From: Streptomyces lincolnensis
Lineage (GTDB): Bacteria > Actinomycetota > Actinomycetes > Streptomycetales > Streptomycetaceae
Reading direction: 5' to 3'
DNA: 64,000 bases
Assembly (NCBI RefSeq): GCF_001685355.1
Contig: NZ_CP016438.1
Coordinates: 186,001-250,000 of the forward strand
The position numbers and the translations under genes were made by a program. Of this stretch, positions 16,863 through 25,436 are shown piece after piece. Position 1 is the stretch's first letter. Every line of letters starts with the position of its first letter. The notes beneath the pieces are model-generated. The model was not told the origin of the DNA, did no database searches, and was given only the letters and a program-made list of their open reading frames with translations.

Positions 16863-17512
16863 AGTCCCTCACCTCGATCTCTCGACAGCCCGCCATCGTC
16901 GCCGGCGCGGGACCGCAGCCCTCGCGTCCAGGCATGAGTCTGCTCGACACGGAACCGTGGCGTCCAGATTTTCGCCAGAGCGCCGGCACCCACACGAACT
17001 GAACCACCGGCCCCCGCGGACCCCGTCACCCAGCCAGGGGCGCACCGAGCGGAAAGACCCGAGCACGACGACGCCGACCGAACCCATCGGCGTCGTCGCA
17101 CGGCAGGAGCGAGCTGATCGCGTTACGAACGCTCAAGGGCCGCCAGCGCGAACGTCAACGGCAAGCGCGGCGACGGCAAGCGCGAGCGCCGTCGCCGACA
17201 TCCTCATACGGATCTCCCGACTTCCCCGAACCCCCAGACAAGCGGCGATCAGGCGACCGCCGCCGCCTGGAAGACCACGGCCGTGCTGATCCTGTCCGGA
17301 GTAGGCCGGACTGGGACTAGGCCACCGCGCACCTCCTATGTTGAACTGCCCCTTTATCACGGCGAGTTGCACGGTGGCCCGCCTCATGTGCAGGAAGCGG
17401 AAGCCCCTCGTGGGTGTGCGTCCCGGGAGCAAGCCCGCGCACACCTGAACCTCGATCGGCTACACCCACGCAACGGGACGCCATCGCGGAGTCCCCCAAC
17501 AAAGGAGCTTGA
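16863..17512. other. Divergent intergenic region, 650 bases
   Basis: No gene is supported. On the minus strand a 24-codon frame near 17130-17205 reads like a lone signal peptide (RMSATALALAVAALAVDVRA) without a protein behind it, perhaps the remnant of a secreted protein. A strong hairpin lies at 17066-17098. The ribosome site AAAGGAG just before 17513 belongs to the dehydrogenase gene. Confidence 0.5.
17066..17098. terminator. Strong hairpin in the divergent gap
   Basis: Perfect 12-bp arms CGACGACGCCGA (17066-17077) and TCGGCGTCGTCG (17087-17098) enclose a 9-base loop. It stands between two divergent starts, so if it is a terminator it insulates something now lost. It could also be a regulatory stem. 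Confidence 0.4.
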
Positions 17513-18721
17513 ATGTCAAGACTCAGACGAGTAGGCCTCGTGTTGACCATGGCTGCTCTGCTGTCTGCCACGGTCGTGCCGGCCGCGTCCGCAGCGCCGG
17601 ACGGTTCTGGCCACGGTGTGCCTCTGGACCAGCTGACGGTGGTCACCACCCCGGTGGCATCCGGTCTGAAGCAACCGGTCGCGATGGTCGCGGCCAACGA
17701 CCACAGCGGGCGGATGCTCATCGCCGAGAGAGCCGGCACGGTCCGGGCCTTCCACCCGAAGGACGGGCTCGCCGCCGACCCGCTGCTGGACATCAGCGAC
17801 CGGGTGAACAGCACCGGATTCGAACGCGGCCTGCTCGGCATCGTCCCGGCGCCCGACTTCCGGAAGACCTCCCAGGTGTACGTGGCCTACACCAGCCGGC
17901 CGGACGGAGCATTAACGCTGTCCCGGGTCCCGCTCGGCGACCCGGCGCGGGAGCAGGTGCTGCTCACCCAGGAGCACTCCCAGTTCACCAACCACAACGG
18001 CGGCCAGCTCGCGTTCGGCCCTGACGGCTACCTGTACTGGAGCCTCGGCGACGGCGGAGGCGGCGGGGACCCGTTGGGCAGCGGGCAGAACCTCGGCACG
18101 CTGCTCGGCAAGATCCTGCGCCTGGACGTGAGTCGCTCCTGCGGCGAGCTCCCCTACTGCGTCCCGAAGAACAACCCGTTCGTCGGAACGCCCGGGGCCC
18201 GGCCGGAGATCTGGGCCTACGGTCTGCGCAACCCGTGGCGGTTCTCGTTCGACAAGCTCGACGGCTCCCTCTGGGTGGGCGACGTCGGTCAGAGCGCGTT
18301 CGAAGAGATCAACCACACCAGGGCCGGGCGCGGCGGGCTCAACTTCGGCTGGTCCTGCAAGGAAGGGCCCGCGGTGTTCAACGCCGAACGCTGCGAACCG
18401 GACGCCAACTACACCGACCCGATATTCCACTACCAGACCGGCGTTGACGGCTGCTCGGTCATCGGCGGACACGTCTACCGCGGCCAACGGCACGCCCGCC
18501 TCGCCTTCGGCACCTACGTAGCGACCGACTGGTGCTCCGGAACCGCATGGGCAGTGCGCGAGAACGGCGACGGCACCTACCGCAGCGCCACGATCGGCCA
18601 GTTCCCGACCCAGGTCAGCTCGTTCGCTGAAGACCGGTCCGGCGAGCTGTACGTGATCACCGACCAAACCGGCGAACTGCACCGCGTCGGCTTCGAGCGC
18701 GTCACACCGCGGGCGGACTGA
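17513..18721 (+). CDS. Secreted PQQ-dependent sugar dehydrogenase-like (GSDH) protein
   Basis: The 402-residue protein has a clear Sec signal peptide (RRVGLVLTMAALLSATVVPA, cleavage after about residue 28). The six-blade glucose/sorbosone dehydrogenase propeller follows: RGLLGIVPAPDF, NHNGGQLAFGPDGYLYWSLG, AYGLRNPWRFSFD, GDVGQSAFEEIN, NFGWSCKEG, VIGGHVYRG. The blade signature GLRNPWRFSFD and the GLLGIxxxPxF motif are diagnostic. Family members oxidise aldose sugars with PQQ, but actinomycete homologues often bind no known cofactor, so activity is inferred. The start is ATG 17513 with AAAGGAG upstream. It is followed by a strong terminator. Confidence 0.88.
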   Translation: MSRLRRVGLVLTMAALLSATVVPAASAAPDGSGHGVPLDQLTVVTTPVASGLKQPVAMVAANDHSGRMLIAERAGTVRAFHPKDGLAADPLLDISDRVNSTGFERGLLGIVPAPDFRKTSQVYVAYTSRPDGALTLSRVPLGDPAREQVLLTQEHSQFTNHNGGQLAFGPDGYLYWSLGDGGGGGDPLGSGQNLGTLLGKILRLDVSRSCGELPYCVPKNNPFVGTPGARPEIWAYGLRNPWRFSFDKLDGSLWVGDVGQSAFEEINHTRAGRGGLNFGWSCKEGPAVFNAERCEPDANYTDPIFHYQTGVDGCSVIGGHVYRGQRHARLAFGTYVATDWCSGTAWAVRENGDGTYRSATIGQFPTQVSSFAEDRSGELYVITDQTGELHRVGFERVTPRAD

Positions 18722-18726
18722 CCGTA

Positions 18727-18777
18727 GGGCCGGGGCCGGGTGGGAGATGGAGCGCCACCTCCCACCCGGGCCCCGGC
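18727..18777 (+). terminator. Transcription terminator after the sugar dehydrogenase gene
   Basis: Six bases after the stop lies a GC-rich hairpin. GCCGGGGCCGGGTGGGAG (18729-18746) pairs with CTCCCACCCGGGCCCCGGC (18759-18777), with one bulged base and a 12-base loop. The lack of a T-run is normal for this group. Confidence 0.75.
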
Positions 18778-18783
18778 AGGCGG

Positions 18784-19122
18784 TCAGCCGAGCCGGTACC
18801 GGCAGGCCCGGAACACGGTCTGGTTGAAGGTGTTGCCGGCGGTGCCCTTGCCGCCGGTGCGCAGCGAGACCCATTCGGAGCCGGTCGAGGGTGGCGGCTA
18901 CTTGCGGCATGTCAGGTCGTGTTCGGGCAGTTTGCCGGGGGCCAGGTAGGCGTTGACCTCGCGACCTTCGACCACGAGGCCGACCGCTGTCCGCGCTGAC
19001 GGAGCACACCCGCTGAGGGCGCCCCTCATCATGACCGCTCGACGCCCCGTACGCCGACATCGCCCTCCACAGACACAAACGGCGGCAACGATGGCCCGGT
19101 GCCGACTGCAGGCGAGTCGCAA
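18784..19122 (-). pseudogene. C-terminal remnant of an unknown secreted-type protein with an in-frame stop
   Basis: One minus-strand frame reads VGLVVEGREVNAYLAPGKLP and EHDLTCRK, then TAG (18898-18900), then continues EWVSLRTGGKGTAGNTFNQ and VFRACRYRLG before the final TGA at 18784. Both halves show coding bias in the same frame, so a single nonsense change is the simplest explanation. Cysteines and the absence of charged helices suggest an exported domain. I cannot name the family. Confidence 0.4.
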
Positions 19123-19152
19123 CCAGGAAGATCCATAACCGAGGAGACACCG

Positions 19153-19410
19153 ATGACCGCGCCACTGAACGACGCCGCCTGGGAGCGGGACAGCGCCATC
19201 CGCGAGCAGCAGTTCGAGCGGCTCAGCTCGGTTGCCGCCGGCCTCGCACAGTCACCGGGCCAGACCCATCCGGACACCCTGGCAGCCGACTACGCCCTCC
19301 ATGCCCACGTAGCCGAGCACCCTTCATCCGGCATCGTGGACGTGCGCTTGAAGTACCCGGTCACGGCGAGACGGTCCTGGGCGACGAGCTCGTGGGCTTG
19401 GCGGGCCTGA
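19153..19410 (+). CDS. Short hypothetical protein, probably truncated
   Basis: ATG 19153 has a good ribosome site (GAGGAG, 7 bases upstream) and starts MTAPLNDAAWERDSAIREQQ with clean codon bias for about 70 codons. After HPSSGIVDVRLKYPVTARR the bias is lost and the frame ends at 19410, as if the original C-terminus had been replaced. It is a soluble, acidic, helical N-terminus. The following stretch to 19785 ends with another coding-like tail (LVERDRVHPLPHRDDPISTQ, stop at 19785), possibly a different fragment. Confidence 0.4.
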   Translation: MTAPLNDAAWERDSAIREQQFERLSSVAAGLAQSPGQTHPDTLAADYALHAHVAEHPSSGIVDVRLKYPVTARRSWATSSWAWRA

Positions 19411-19482
19411 TACGGATCTGCCGCGTCACGACCAGTAGTCCCGGCCGCCGATCGGTACGGTCGGCCACGACGATGGTCATCC

Positions 19483-19785
19483 GTGTTCCAGACCTGCTTG
19501 CCCATGGGCGAGCGCGGGGTTCATGATGCGGGGGCTCTTGTCGCTACACCGAGAACCCCAAGTACGCGGCCGCGTTTGCCACGTCACGCCAAGGACCTGT
19601 TCAGCCGCCGCTCCCACCAGGTCTTCGACCTCGTCGAGCGGGACCGCGTGCACCCGCTCCCCCACCGGGACGACCCGATCAGCACGCAGGCCGAACGGCG
19701 CGGGCTGGAGCGGCCCCTGGACCTGGCGCGGTGGCTGGAACTGTACGAACCCGAGACTGTGCCGAGCTGGGCGGTTCCGGAGTGA
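19483..19785 (+). pseudogene. C-terminal gene fragment of unknown family
   Basis: The last about 60 codons of this frame (SHQVFDLVERDRVHPLPHRD, then RGLERPLDLARWLELYEPE, ending PSWAVPE and TGA) show strong third-position bias. The first part does not, and has no supported start. It is probably the end of a lost gene sitting 45 bases from the convergent HEAT-repeat gene. Confidence 0.3.
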
Positions 19786-19829
19786 AGGGTGTGAGTGTCA
19801 CCGGTGTTGCCGCTGTCACTCCTGCCTCG

Positions 19830-21326
19830 TCAGTTGTTCCGGCAGCCGTCCAAGGCCCGCAGCGCCTCGGCCGCCGCCTCGCGTACGGAATCGATTGGGT
19901 CCGCGTCCAGGGCGGTGAGCCGGTCGCGCAGCCGCTCCTCGCCCGGGGGGAGCGTGCCCGTCTCCTCCACCCAGTGGGCGATCCCCTTTGCGGCGGCCTG
20001 ACGCACCCACCAATCCACGTCGTCCAAGTGGCGCACGAAGAGCGGCAGATCGTGCGGAGTGCCGGCGTCCGTCGCATTGTGCGGATCCAGGAGCGACAAC
20101 GCGGCGGCTCGGACAAGGGGGGAGGTGGTCCTGTCCACCAGTTCCCGCACACCGGGCAGGGCTTCCGCCAGGCCCGCAAGGACCCGCTCTGCCACCCCGA
20201 CCAGAGTAGGCGCGACGCCGAGACGGGCCACCAGCGCCCGGGCGACCGCCGCGCGTTCCCACGGCCGGAACCCGGTGTCCGCCATGGCGTCCAGGCCACG
20301 CAGCGCACCTCCGTACACCTCGCGCTCGGCATGGCCCAGCAGGGGGAGCAGCAGCCACACGGCGTCCCATCTCCCCATCTCGCCGTAGGCCATGGCCGCT
20401 GCCGCGAGTGTGCAGGCGGGGGTTGTCGGGTCGGTGAGTGCGCCCCGCAGGAGCTTCGTGGCGGTCTTGCCGCCGACGGATCCCAGGGTGAAGGCGGCCG
20501 ACGGGCCGGCCGACTCCTTGCTCAGCCAGCGGGATGCCGGACCCAACAGCCGTTCGTCACCGGATCGCGCGAGCAGATAGAGCAGTTGTGCGGCCATCTC
20601 CGGATCCCGCTCCGCCTCCAGAGCAGCGAGCAGCGCGTCCTGCACTTCCGGGCGGTCCACGCTCGCCAGTCGGAAAACCGTGGCGCGGCGCACCTCAGTG
20701 GAAGGGGCGTCGGTCAGATCTCTCAGCAGCGACGGCAGCAGCCGTTCGATGTGCTGCTCCGGCAGCAGCAACAGGGCGCCCGCACGGGCGGCGTCCTCGC
20801 CCCACTGGGCTGTACGGACCAGCTCCGCCTCGACGTCCCGGTCCTCGCGGAAGACCCGCACCATGGCCCACGCCCGACCCCCGATGCCGTGTGCCGGATC
20901 GCCCAGCAGCCGGACAAGCGCGGGAACATCACCGGGCACGCCCAGCTCCTGCAACGCCTCCAACGCGTTGATCCGAAGGTGATAGTCGGGGTCGCCGAGC
21001 AGTCGCCCATAGGCGTCCACGACCTCCCGGTCGCTCAGCCCGAGCCGGATCGACGCCAAAGAGGCCCGCCTGCGCACCCACGGATCGTCGTCGTCCATCA
21101 GCGCGGGCAGGACCTCCGCCCCGGCCTCGGGGACCCCCAGCCTGCCCAGGCCCACCGCCGCGCCTTCCCGCACCTCGGGCGCGGGGTCGGCAGCTGCCCG
21201 GACGAGTGCTGCGGCGTGCTCGGCTCCGCCGAGTTTGCCGAGCCCCTTCGCCGCTGCTGCCCGTCGCCAGGTGTCGCCCGTCTCCAACTCCCTCAGGAAG
21301 AAGGCAACCTGATGTTCTGTCGTCAT
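19830..21326 (-). CDS. HEAT-repeat (PBS-lyase-type) scaffold protein
   Basis: About 498 residues built of paired helices in HEAT/armadillo-like repeats: RRAAAAKGLGKLGGAEHAAA, VREGAAVGLGRLGVPEAGAE, VRRRASLASIRLGLSDREV, LRINALEALQELGVPGDVPA, and so on to SVREAAAEALRALDG at the end. Such solenoids bind other proteins and have no enzyme activity by themselves. There is no signal peptide or membrane segment. I prefer ATG 21326 (MTTEHQVAFF), spaced correctly from GGGG, to a GTG two codons earlier. The gene is monocistronic with no helpful neighbours, so the binding partner is unknown. Confidence 0.83.
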   Translation of the reverse strand: MTTEHQVAFFLRELETGDTWRRAAAAKGLGKLGGAEHAAALVRAAADPAPEVREGAAVGLGRLGVPEAGAEVLPALMDDDDPWVRRRASLASIRLGLSDREVVDAYGRLLGDPDYHLRINALEALQELGVPGDVPALVRLLGDPAHGIGGRAWAMVRVFREDRDVEAELVRTAQWGEDAARAGALLLLPEQHIERLLPSLLRDLTDAPSTEVRRATVFRLASVDRPEVQDALLAALEAERDPEMAAQLLYLLARSGDERLLGPASRWLSKESAGPSAAFTLGSVGGKTATKLLRGALTDPTTPACTLAAAAMAYGEMGRWDAVWLLLPLLGHAEREVYGGALRGLDAMADTGFRPWERAAVARALVARLGVAPTLVGVAERVLAGLAEALPGVRELVDRTTSPLVRAAALSLLDPHNATDAGTPHDLPLFVRHLDDVDWWVRQAAAKGIAHWVEETGTLPPGEERLRDRLTALDADPIDSVREAAAEALRALDGCRNN

Positions 21327-21447
21327 GTGCACCCCGGGAGGTAAGACTGCCGAACCGACGGGAGGTTGCGCCGACGGACGCCTATGTCATTCGTCCAAGA
21401 GCGTGCAGATCTTCAACCCGTGGCTTATCACTCGGTGGTTCGTCGGC

Positions 21448-21706
21448 AGTCGCCCGAGCCGCAGTTGTCCGTGAGGCCAGGGTGTCTGCCGTCCGCAAGG
21501 CGCTTCTCGCGCTGGTCGAGCCCGATGTTCGTGGGGATCCCATGTCACCGTTGCGCTGGACCACCAAGCCCCCCGCAGGCTCGCCGAGGAACCGACCCGC
21601 CAGGGCCACCGGGTCTGCGCGGATACAGTGGACGACCTCCTGCGCGAGGAGAGCTTCAGCCTGGAGGGCAACGCCAAGACCCTTGAAGGCGCCCGGCATG
21701 GCACAG
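21448..21706 (+). pseudogene. ISAzo13-family transposase fragment, frameshifted
   Basis: One frame reads VSAVRKALLALVEPDVRGDP and PMSPLRWTTK, then the neighbouring frame continues RRLAEEPTRQGHRVCADTVD, DLLREESFSLEGNAKTLEG. This order is the conserved linker between the helix-turn-helix and catalytic parts of ISAzo13-type transposases (DPxxRGDPMSPLRWT and SLQGNAKTxEG). Everything downstream is missing. A further piece of the same family, from later in the protein, lies at 52217-52310. Confidence 0.7.
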
Positions 21707-21709
21707 TAA

Positions 21710-21979
21710 ACACTCCCGGCGATCCTCGAGAACAGTCCCAAGGCCCGGGCTCAGTTCAACATCGACGAACCCCTCGGAGACGCCGTGGCGATCGTCTCGC
21801 ACGTCATGGCAGACCGGCTCGGCATCGGCCTCGGTGACGACCCCACCATCGACCGGCTCGATGACGCGGCCCGTACCCTGGTCCTCGCCCGCGGGCCCCT
21901 GGGCAGCGCCGACCTGGTGCGCGAACACGTCAACCTTGCACGCCAGCAACGGAACACGCAGAAAGACGCCTCCGAGTAG
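21710..21979 (+). pseudogene. C-terminal fragment of an unknown protein
   Basis: Directly after a TAA at 21707, an in-frame stretch of 89 codons with strong GC3 bias reads AILENSPKARAQFNIDEPLG, DAVAIVSHVMADRLGIGLGD, DAARTLVLARGPLGSADLVR and ends QQRNTQKDASE. It has no start codon in a good context. It seems to be the end of a soluble helical protein whose front was replaced by the ISAzo13 scrap. Confidence 0.35.
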
Positions 21980-22201
21980 CCGAAACCCCCTCGGGCCCCC
22001 TCACGCAGATGTCCCGCCCGCCGCGCCCCAGCCTCCGAGGAAGTCGGACAGGGGCGCGGCGTTGCTGTTCCTCACGGACCATCTGTCCGGCGAAGACGTC
22101 ACGGTCCACGTACGGGTCGACGGCGGCGAGGACCAGGCGCTGAAGTTCGACGGGTTCGAGGGCTTCGACCTCCCACTGCGCAGGGCGGTCGACGTCGAAG
22201 C

Positions 22202-22399
22202 CGCAACCATGCTTCGTGCAGGGTCGCCACCAAGTCCGGATACCTCCCGGAAGGCACCAAACGCAGCGCCGCCGTGCATGACGATGGCCGACACGACATG
22301 CATCTGCACGCCCGCATCCGAGGAGACCGGGACACCCCACCGACACCGCCCGGTGGTCCCAGATCAAGCCGCCCTCCGGAGCCAATTCACGACGCCTGA
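22202..22399 (+). pseudogene. GNAT acetyltransferase C-terminal fragment
   Basis: The frame RNHASCRVATKSGYLPEGTK followed by RHDMHLHARIRGD matches the last part of RimJ/RimL-type GNAT proteins. In those the helix NxxSxRVxxKxGFxxEG contacts acetyl-CoA and DxxLYxxLR-like text closes the domain. No start or upstream half is in this frame; sequence before 22202 reads in other frames. The tail is proline-rich and ends IHDA. Confidence 0.5.
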
Positions 22400-22523
22400 T
22401 CTTCACGAATCATGCGTGAACTGGGGCCAGTTGGGGCCGCCTTGGTGAGGCCGCTGAAAGTCGCCCTGGCCAGAGTTCCTGCAGATGGCTCAATAGGATC
22501 TGGCGCGGTGAGCTGGGAAGCTC

Positions 22524-23735
22524 TCAGCTGGTCAGCCTTCGTCGTGTCCCGGAAGGGGTCGTGGCGGAGATGAGGTGGTCGACGACCCCGATAGCACTGC
22601 CACAGCGTTGGTAGGCGGCTCGTTGGCGCTCCGCTCCGCTGCCGTGGGCACGAAGGCGTGACCACAGGGTGCTGATGAGCTCGGTATCGCCTTGATCTCG
22701 TAGTGAGGGTTCCAGCCAGGACAGCAGTTGTTCGACCTGGTCGGCGGCGGGAGCGAGGCGGCCCGTGCGCAGGTCGATGCTCTCGCCGGCGAGGCCGTCG
22801 CGGGCTGCGCGCCAGTATGCGGCGCGCAGCATCTCAGGCTGGGGCCTGAACGCCGGGTCTCCGGAGCCGATGGCCTGGAGGGCGGTGGCGACCATCGCTC
22901 TGACGAGGCCGGCGAGCAGTACGGTCTCGCCCGCCGTGGTGGTCGCGTCGGCGAAGCGGAATTCGAGTGTGGGTACGTGGTGCGAGGGCCTGATGTCCCA
23001 GTACAGGCCGCCTCGGTCCATGACCGTGCCAGTGGCGAGGAAGCCCGAGACGAGCTCTTCGAAGTGGTCGGGGGACTCGAAGTACGGCGGGGGGCCGGCG
23101 ACCGGCCACCGTCCCCAGATCGTCGTGCGCCAGCTCGCGTACCCGGTGTCCCGGCCCGCCCAGTACGGCGAGTTCGCTGCGAGGGCGATGAGGACGGGAA
23201 GCCGTGGCCGTAGGTGGTTGCTGACGTCCAGCGCGGTGGCCAGGTCAGGAACGCCGACGTGGATATGGCAGGCGCAGGCGCTCTGCTCGTCGTCCAGGGC
23301 GCGGAACACGGCGGCGCTTCGGTCGTAGCGGGGCCCGGCGGTGAGGGGAGGCGGGGCGGCCTGACCGAGCACGGGGGTTCCGCTGGAGATGGTGCGCAGG
23401 CCTTGCCGCTCGGCGGCCCGTGCGACTGCCGCCCGCAGGGAGCTGACCTGCTCGGCCAGGTCGGCGAGGCTGGTGTGCGGGTCGGTACGTACCTCAACCT
23501 GGTAGCGGGTGATTTCCGTGGTGACCCGCCCGCCGAGTTCGCATGCCGCTTCTGCCACCACTTCTTCCGCCTCCGGGCTTACCTGCCGCGATACCGGATC
23601 GACCAGCAGGTACTCCTCCTCGACGCCCACCGTCAGAGGGGCTGGTCCGCCGGGGCCGGTTCGGCTCCGGCGGTGGCTTGGGACCGCCTCTTGTGCGCCG
23701 TCAGGGGTGTGCCCTGTACTCGTCATGGTGACCAT
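22524..23735 (-). CDS. YbdK-type carboxylate-amine ligase (glutamate-cysteine ligase 2 family)
   Basis: 403 residues from ATG 23733-23735. The family signature is clear: LTVGVEEEYLLVDP at the start of the fold, EITRYQVEVRTDPHTSLADL, SACACHIHVGVPD (conserved His pair), NSPYWAGRDTGYASWRTTIW, WDIRPSHHVPTLEFRFAD. Members join a carboxylate to an amine with ATP; E. coli YbdK makes weak gamma-glutamylcysteine, and true substrates are mostly unknown. It is divergent from the halogenase gene with 70 bases between starts, so the two may share control. A longer start (23867) would run into the halogenase promoter region. Confidence 0.85.
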   Translation of the reverse strand: MVTMTSTGHTPDGAQEAVPSHRRSRTGPGGPAPLTVGVEEEYLLVDPVSRQVSPEAEEVVAEAACELGGRVTTEITRYQVEVRTDPHTSLADLAEQVSSLRAAVARAAERQGLRTISSGTPVLGQAAPPPLTAGPRYDRSAAVFRALDDEQSACACHIHVGVPDLATALDVSNHLRPRLPVLIALAANSPYWAGRDTGYASWRTTIWGRWPVAGPPPYFESPDHFEELVSGFLATGTVMDRGGLYWDIRPSHHVPTLEFRFADATTTAGETVLLAGLVRAMVATALQAIGSGDPAFRPQPEMLRAAYWRAARDGLAGESIDLRTGRLAPAADQVEQLLSWLEPSLRDQGDTELISTLWSRLRAHGSGAERQRAAYQRCGSAIGVVDHLISATTPSGTRRRLTS

Positions 23736-23805
23736 GCTGTCACGTTCGGTGAGCACAGGCGGGGTGCGAAGACCACATTCTCTCGACCTTCCGGGGAGCG
23801 GGACA

Positions 23806-25194
23806 TTGCGCGAGCGGACACAGGTACTGATCGCCGGAGGTGGGCCCGCGGGAGCGACAGCGGCCACTCTGCTGGCTCAACAGGGCATCGACGTCGTGCT
23901 GTTGGAACGCGAACGGTTCCCCCGCTACCACATCGGGGAGTCCCTGCTCCCGTCCCTCTTGCCGGTTCTGGACATCATGGGCGCCCGCGAGACCGTCGAA
24001 CAGCACGGCTTCGTCCGCAAGACCGGCGCCTTCTACGGCTGGGGCGGCCAGGAATGGGCCCTGCGTTTCGACGATCCGGCCCGGCCGGCCGGCCACAGCT
24101 TCCAGGTCGTCCGTTCCCAGTTCGACCACCTCCTCCTTCAACACGCCCGCCACCAGGGAGCGGACGTGCGGGAAGAGTCGCAGCTGCGCCGCATCGCCCT
24201 GTCCGACGGCCGGGCCACCACGGCTTCGTGGTCCGCCGGGGACGGCCGCGACGGAGAGATCGACTTCACCCACCTGATCGACGCCACCGGGAGGGCTGGA
24301 ATGCTGGGCGCACGGCAACTGCGCGCGCGGCGTGTGCACGACGTGTTCCGCAACGTCGCCGCCTGGGGCTACTGGCGCGGTGCCGCAGCCCTGCCCGACG
24401 CACCCGAGGGAGCGATCGGCGTCTTCTCCCTGCCCGACCACGGCTGGCTATGGGCCATCCCCTTGCACGACGGCACCCTCAGTGTCGGACTGGTCACCGA
24501 CAAACGCTCCTTCAACCAGGCCAAGGACAACCACGGTTCCATCGACGCGGTCTACCACGAGGCACTCGCCCGATGCCCCCTCCTGGCCCGCATGCTCGCA
24601 GGCGCGCGGCAGGTCTCGGCCCTCAAGGTCGAGAGCGACTACTCCTACACCAGCGACGCCTTCTGCGGCCCGGGCTACTACCTCGCGGGCGATGCCGCCT
24701 GCTTCCTCGACCCGCTGCTGTCCACCGGCGTGCACCTGGCCATGTACAGCGGCCTCCTCAGCGCCGCGTCCATCGCCGGGAACCTGCACGGCGAAGTCGA
24801 CGAGGCCGACGCCCGACGCTTCTACCAGACCACCTACCAGAACGCATACGAACGCCTCCTCGTCCTGGTCAGCGCGTTCTACCGCATCCACGACGGCCGC
24901 GACGCCTACTTTCGCCAAGCACAGGCCCTCAGCCACCGCGACCAGCAAGGACTACGCCTCCACGAGTCGTTCCTTAACATCATCACCGGTGAGGAAGACC
25001 TCCACGACGCCCAGCAAGACCGCCTCAACTCCCTCTACGAAAAGCTCCGCACCCCCCTGACCGGCCACCGGGCCCAGGGTCTCGGCGGACACGGCACCAG
25101 CCAGATGCTCCCCCTGCCCGCCACACCCGACCACGCAGCCGCGGGCCTCTACCTCTGTCTCACCCCCTACGCCACCCTGCGCCCCATCCCCTGA
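23806..25194 (+). CDS. Flavin-dependent halogenase (PltA/CndH-like class)
   Basis: 462 residues from TTG 23806, which has GGGGAG seven bases upstream. The motifs, numbered from this start, are: FAD-binding GGGPAGA at 11-17; the halogenase motif WLWAIP at 214-219; and the second FAD motif GDAACFLDPLLSTGVH at 295-310. K72 (RKTGAFYGWG) aligns with the catalytic lysine of the phenol/pyrrole class (Lys73 in PltA). WxWxIP separates halogenases from ordinary monooxygenases. The enzyme would form HOCl from FADH2, O2 and chloride and pass it through the lysine. No carrier protein, polyketide or peptide synthetase gene is in the window, so the substrate is unknown. It needs a flavin reductase from elsewhere. 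Confidence 0.85.
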   Translation: MRERTQVLIAGGGPAGATAATLLAQQGIDVVLLERERFPRYHIGESLLPSLLPVLDIMGARETVEQHGFVRKTGAFYGWGGQEWALRFDDPARPAGHSFQVVRSQFDHLLLQHARHQGADVREESQLRRIALSDGRATTASWSAGDGRDGEIDFTHLIDATGRAGMLGARQLRARRVHDVFRNVAAWGYWRGAAALPDAPEGAIGVFSLPDHGWLWAIPLHDGTLSVGLVTDKRSFNQAKDNHGSIDAVYHEALARCPLLARMLAGARQVSALKVESDYSYTSDAFCGPGYYLAGDAACFLDPLLSTGVHLAMYSGLLSAASIAGNLHGEVDEADARRFYQTTYQNAYERLLVLVSAFYRIHDGRDAYFRQAQALSHRDQQGLRLHESFLNIITGEEDLHDAQQDRLNSLYEKLRTPLTGHRAQGLGGHGTSQMLPLPATPDHAAAGLYLCLTPYATLRPIP

Positions 25195-25220
25195 TTGGCC
25201 AGGGCGTTTTCGTTCCTGGA

Positions 25221-25436
25221 GTGTCATCAGATGTCAGCACGGTAGGCCCAAAGGGCAAGCAGTGCGCGGAGCGCGTCCTGCTCGAACTGCCCGCGGGCTT
25301 CGTACCGTGCGAGAGAATGGGCGGCGCTCCGATGTGGCACAACGGGGTGTGGGGTCAGGAGGGACATGAGGCAACCGCACGGGAGCGGCTCAACGGCGCC
25401 CGGCTGTACGACGCACGGGACGGAGGCGGCCGGTGA
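25221..25436 (+). CDS. Small ORF overlapping the helicase start
   Basis: A 71-residue frame (GTG 25221 or ATG-less later starts) ends in a GTGA overlap with the helicase gene, the arrangement of coupled genes. Text such as CAERVLLELPAGFVPCERMG is plausible but matches nothing I know, and the ribosome site is poorly placed. Treat as tentative. Confidence 0.3.
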   Translation: MSSDVSTVGPKGKQCAERVLLELPAGFVPCERMGGAPMWHNGVWGQEGHEATARERLNGARLYDARDGGGR

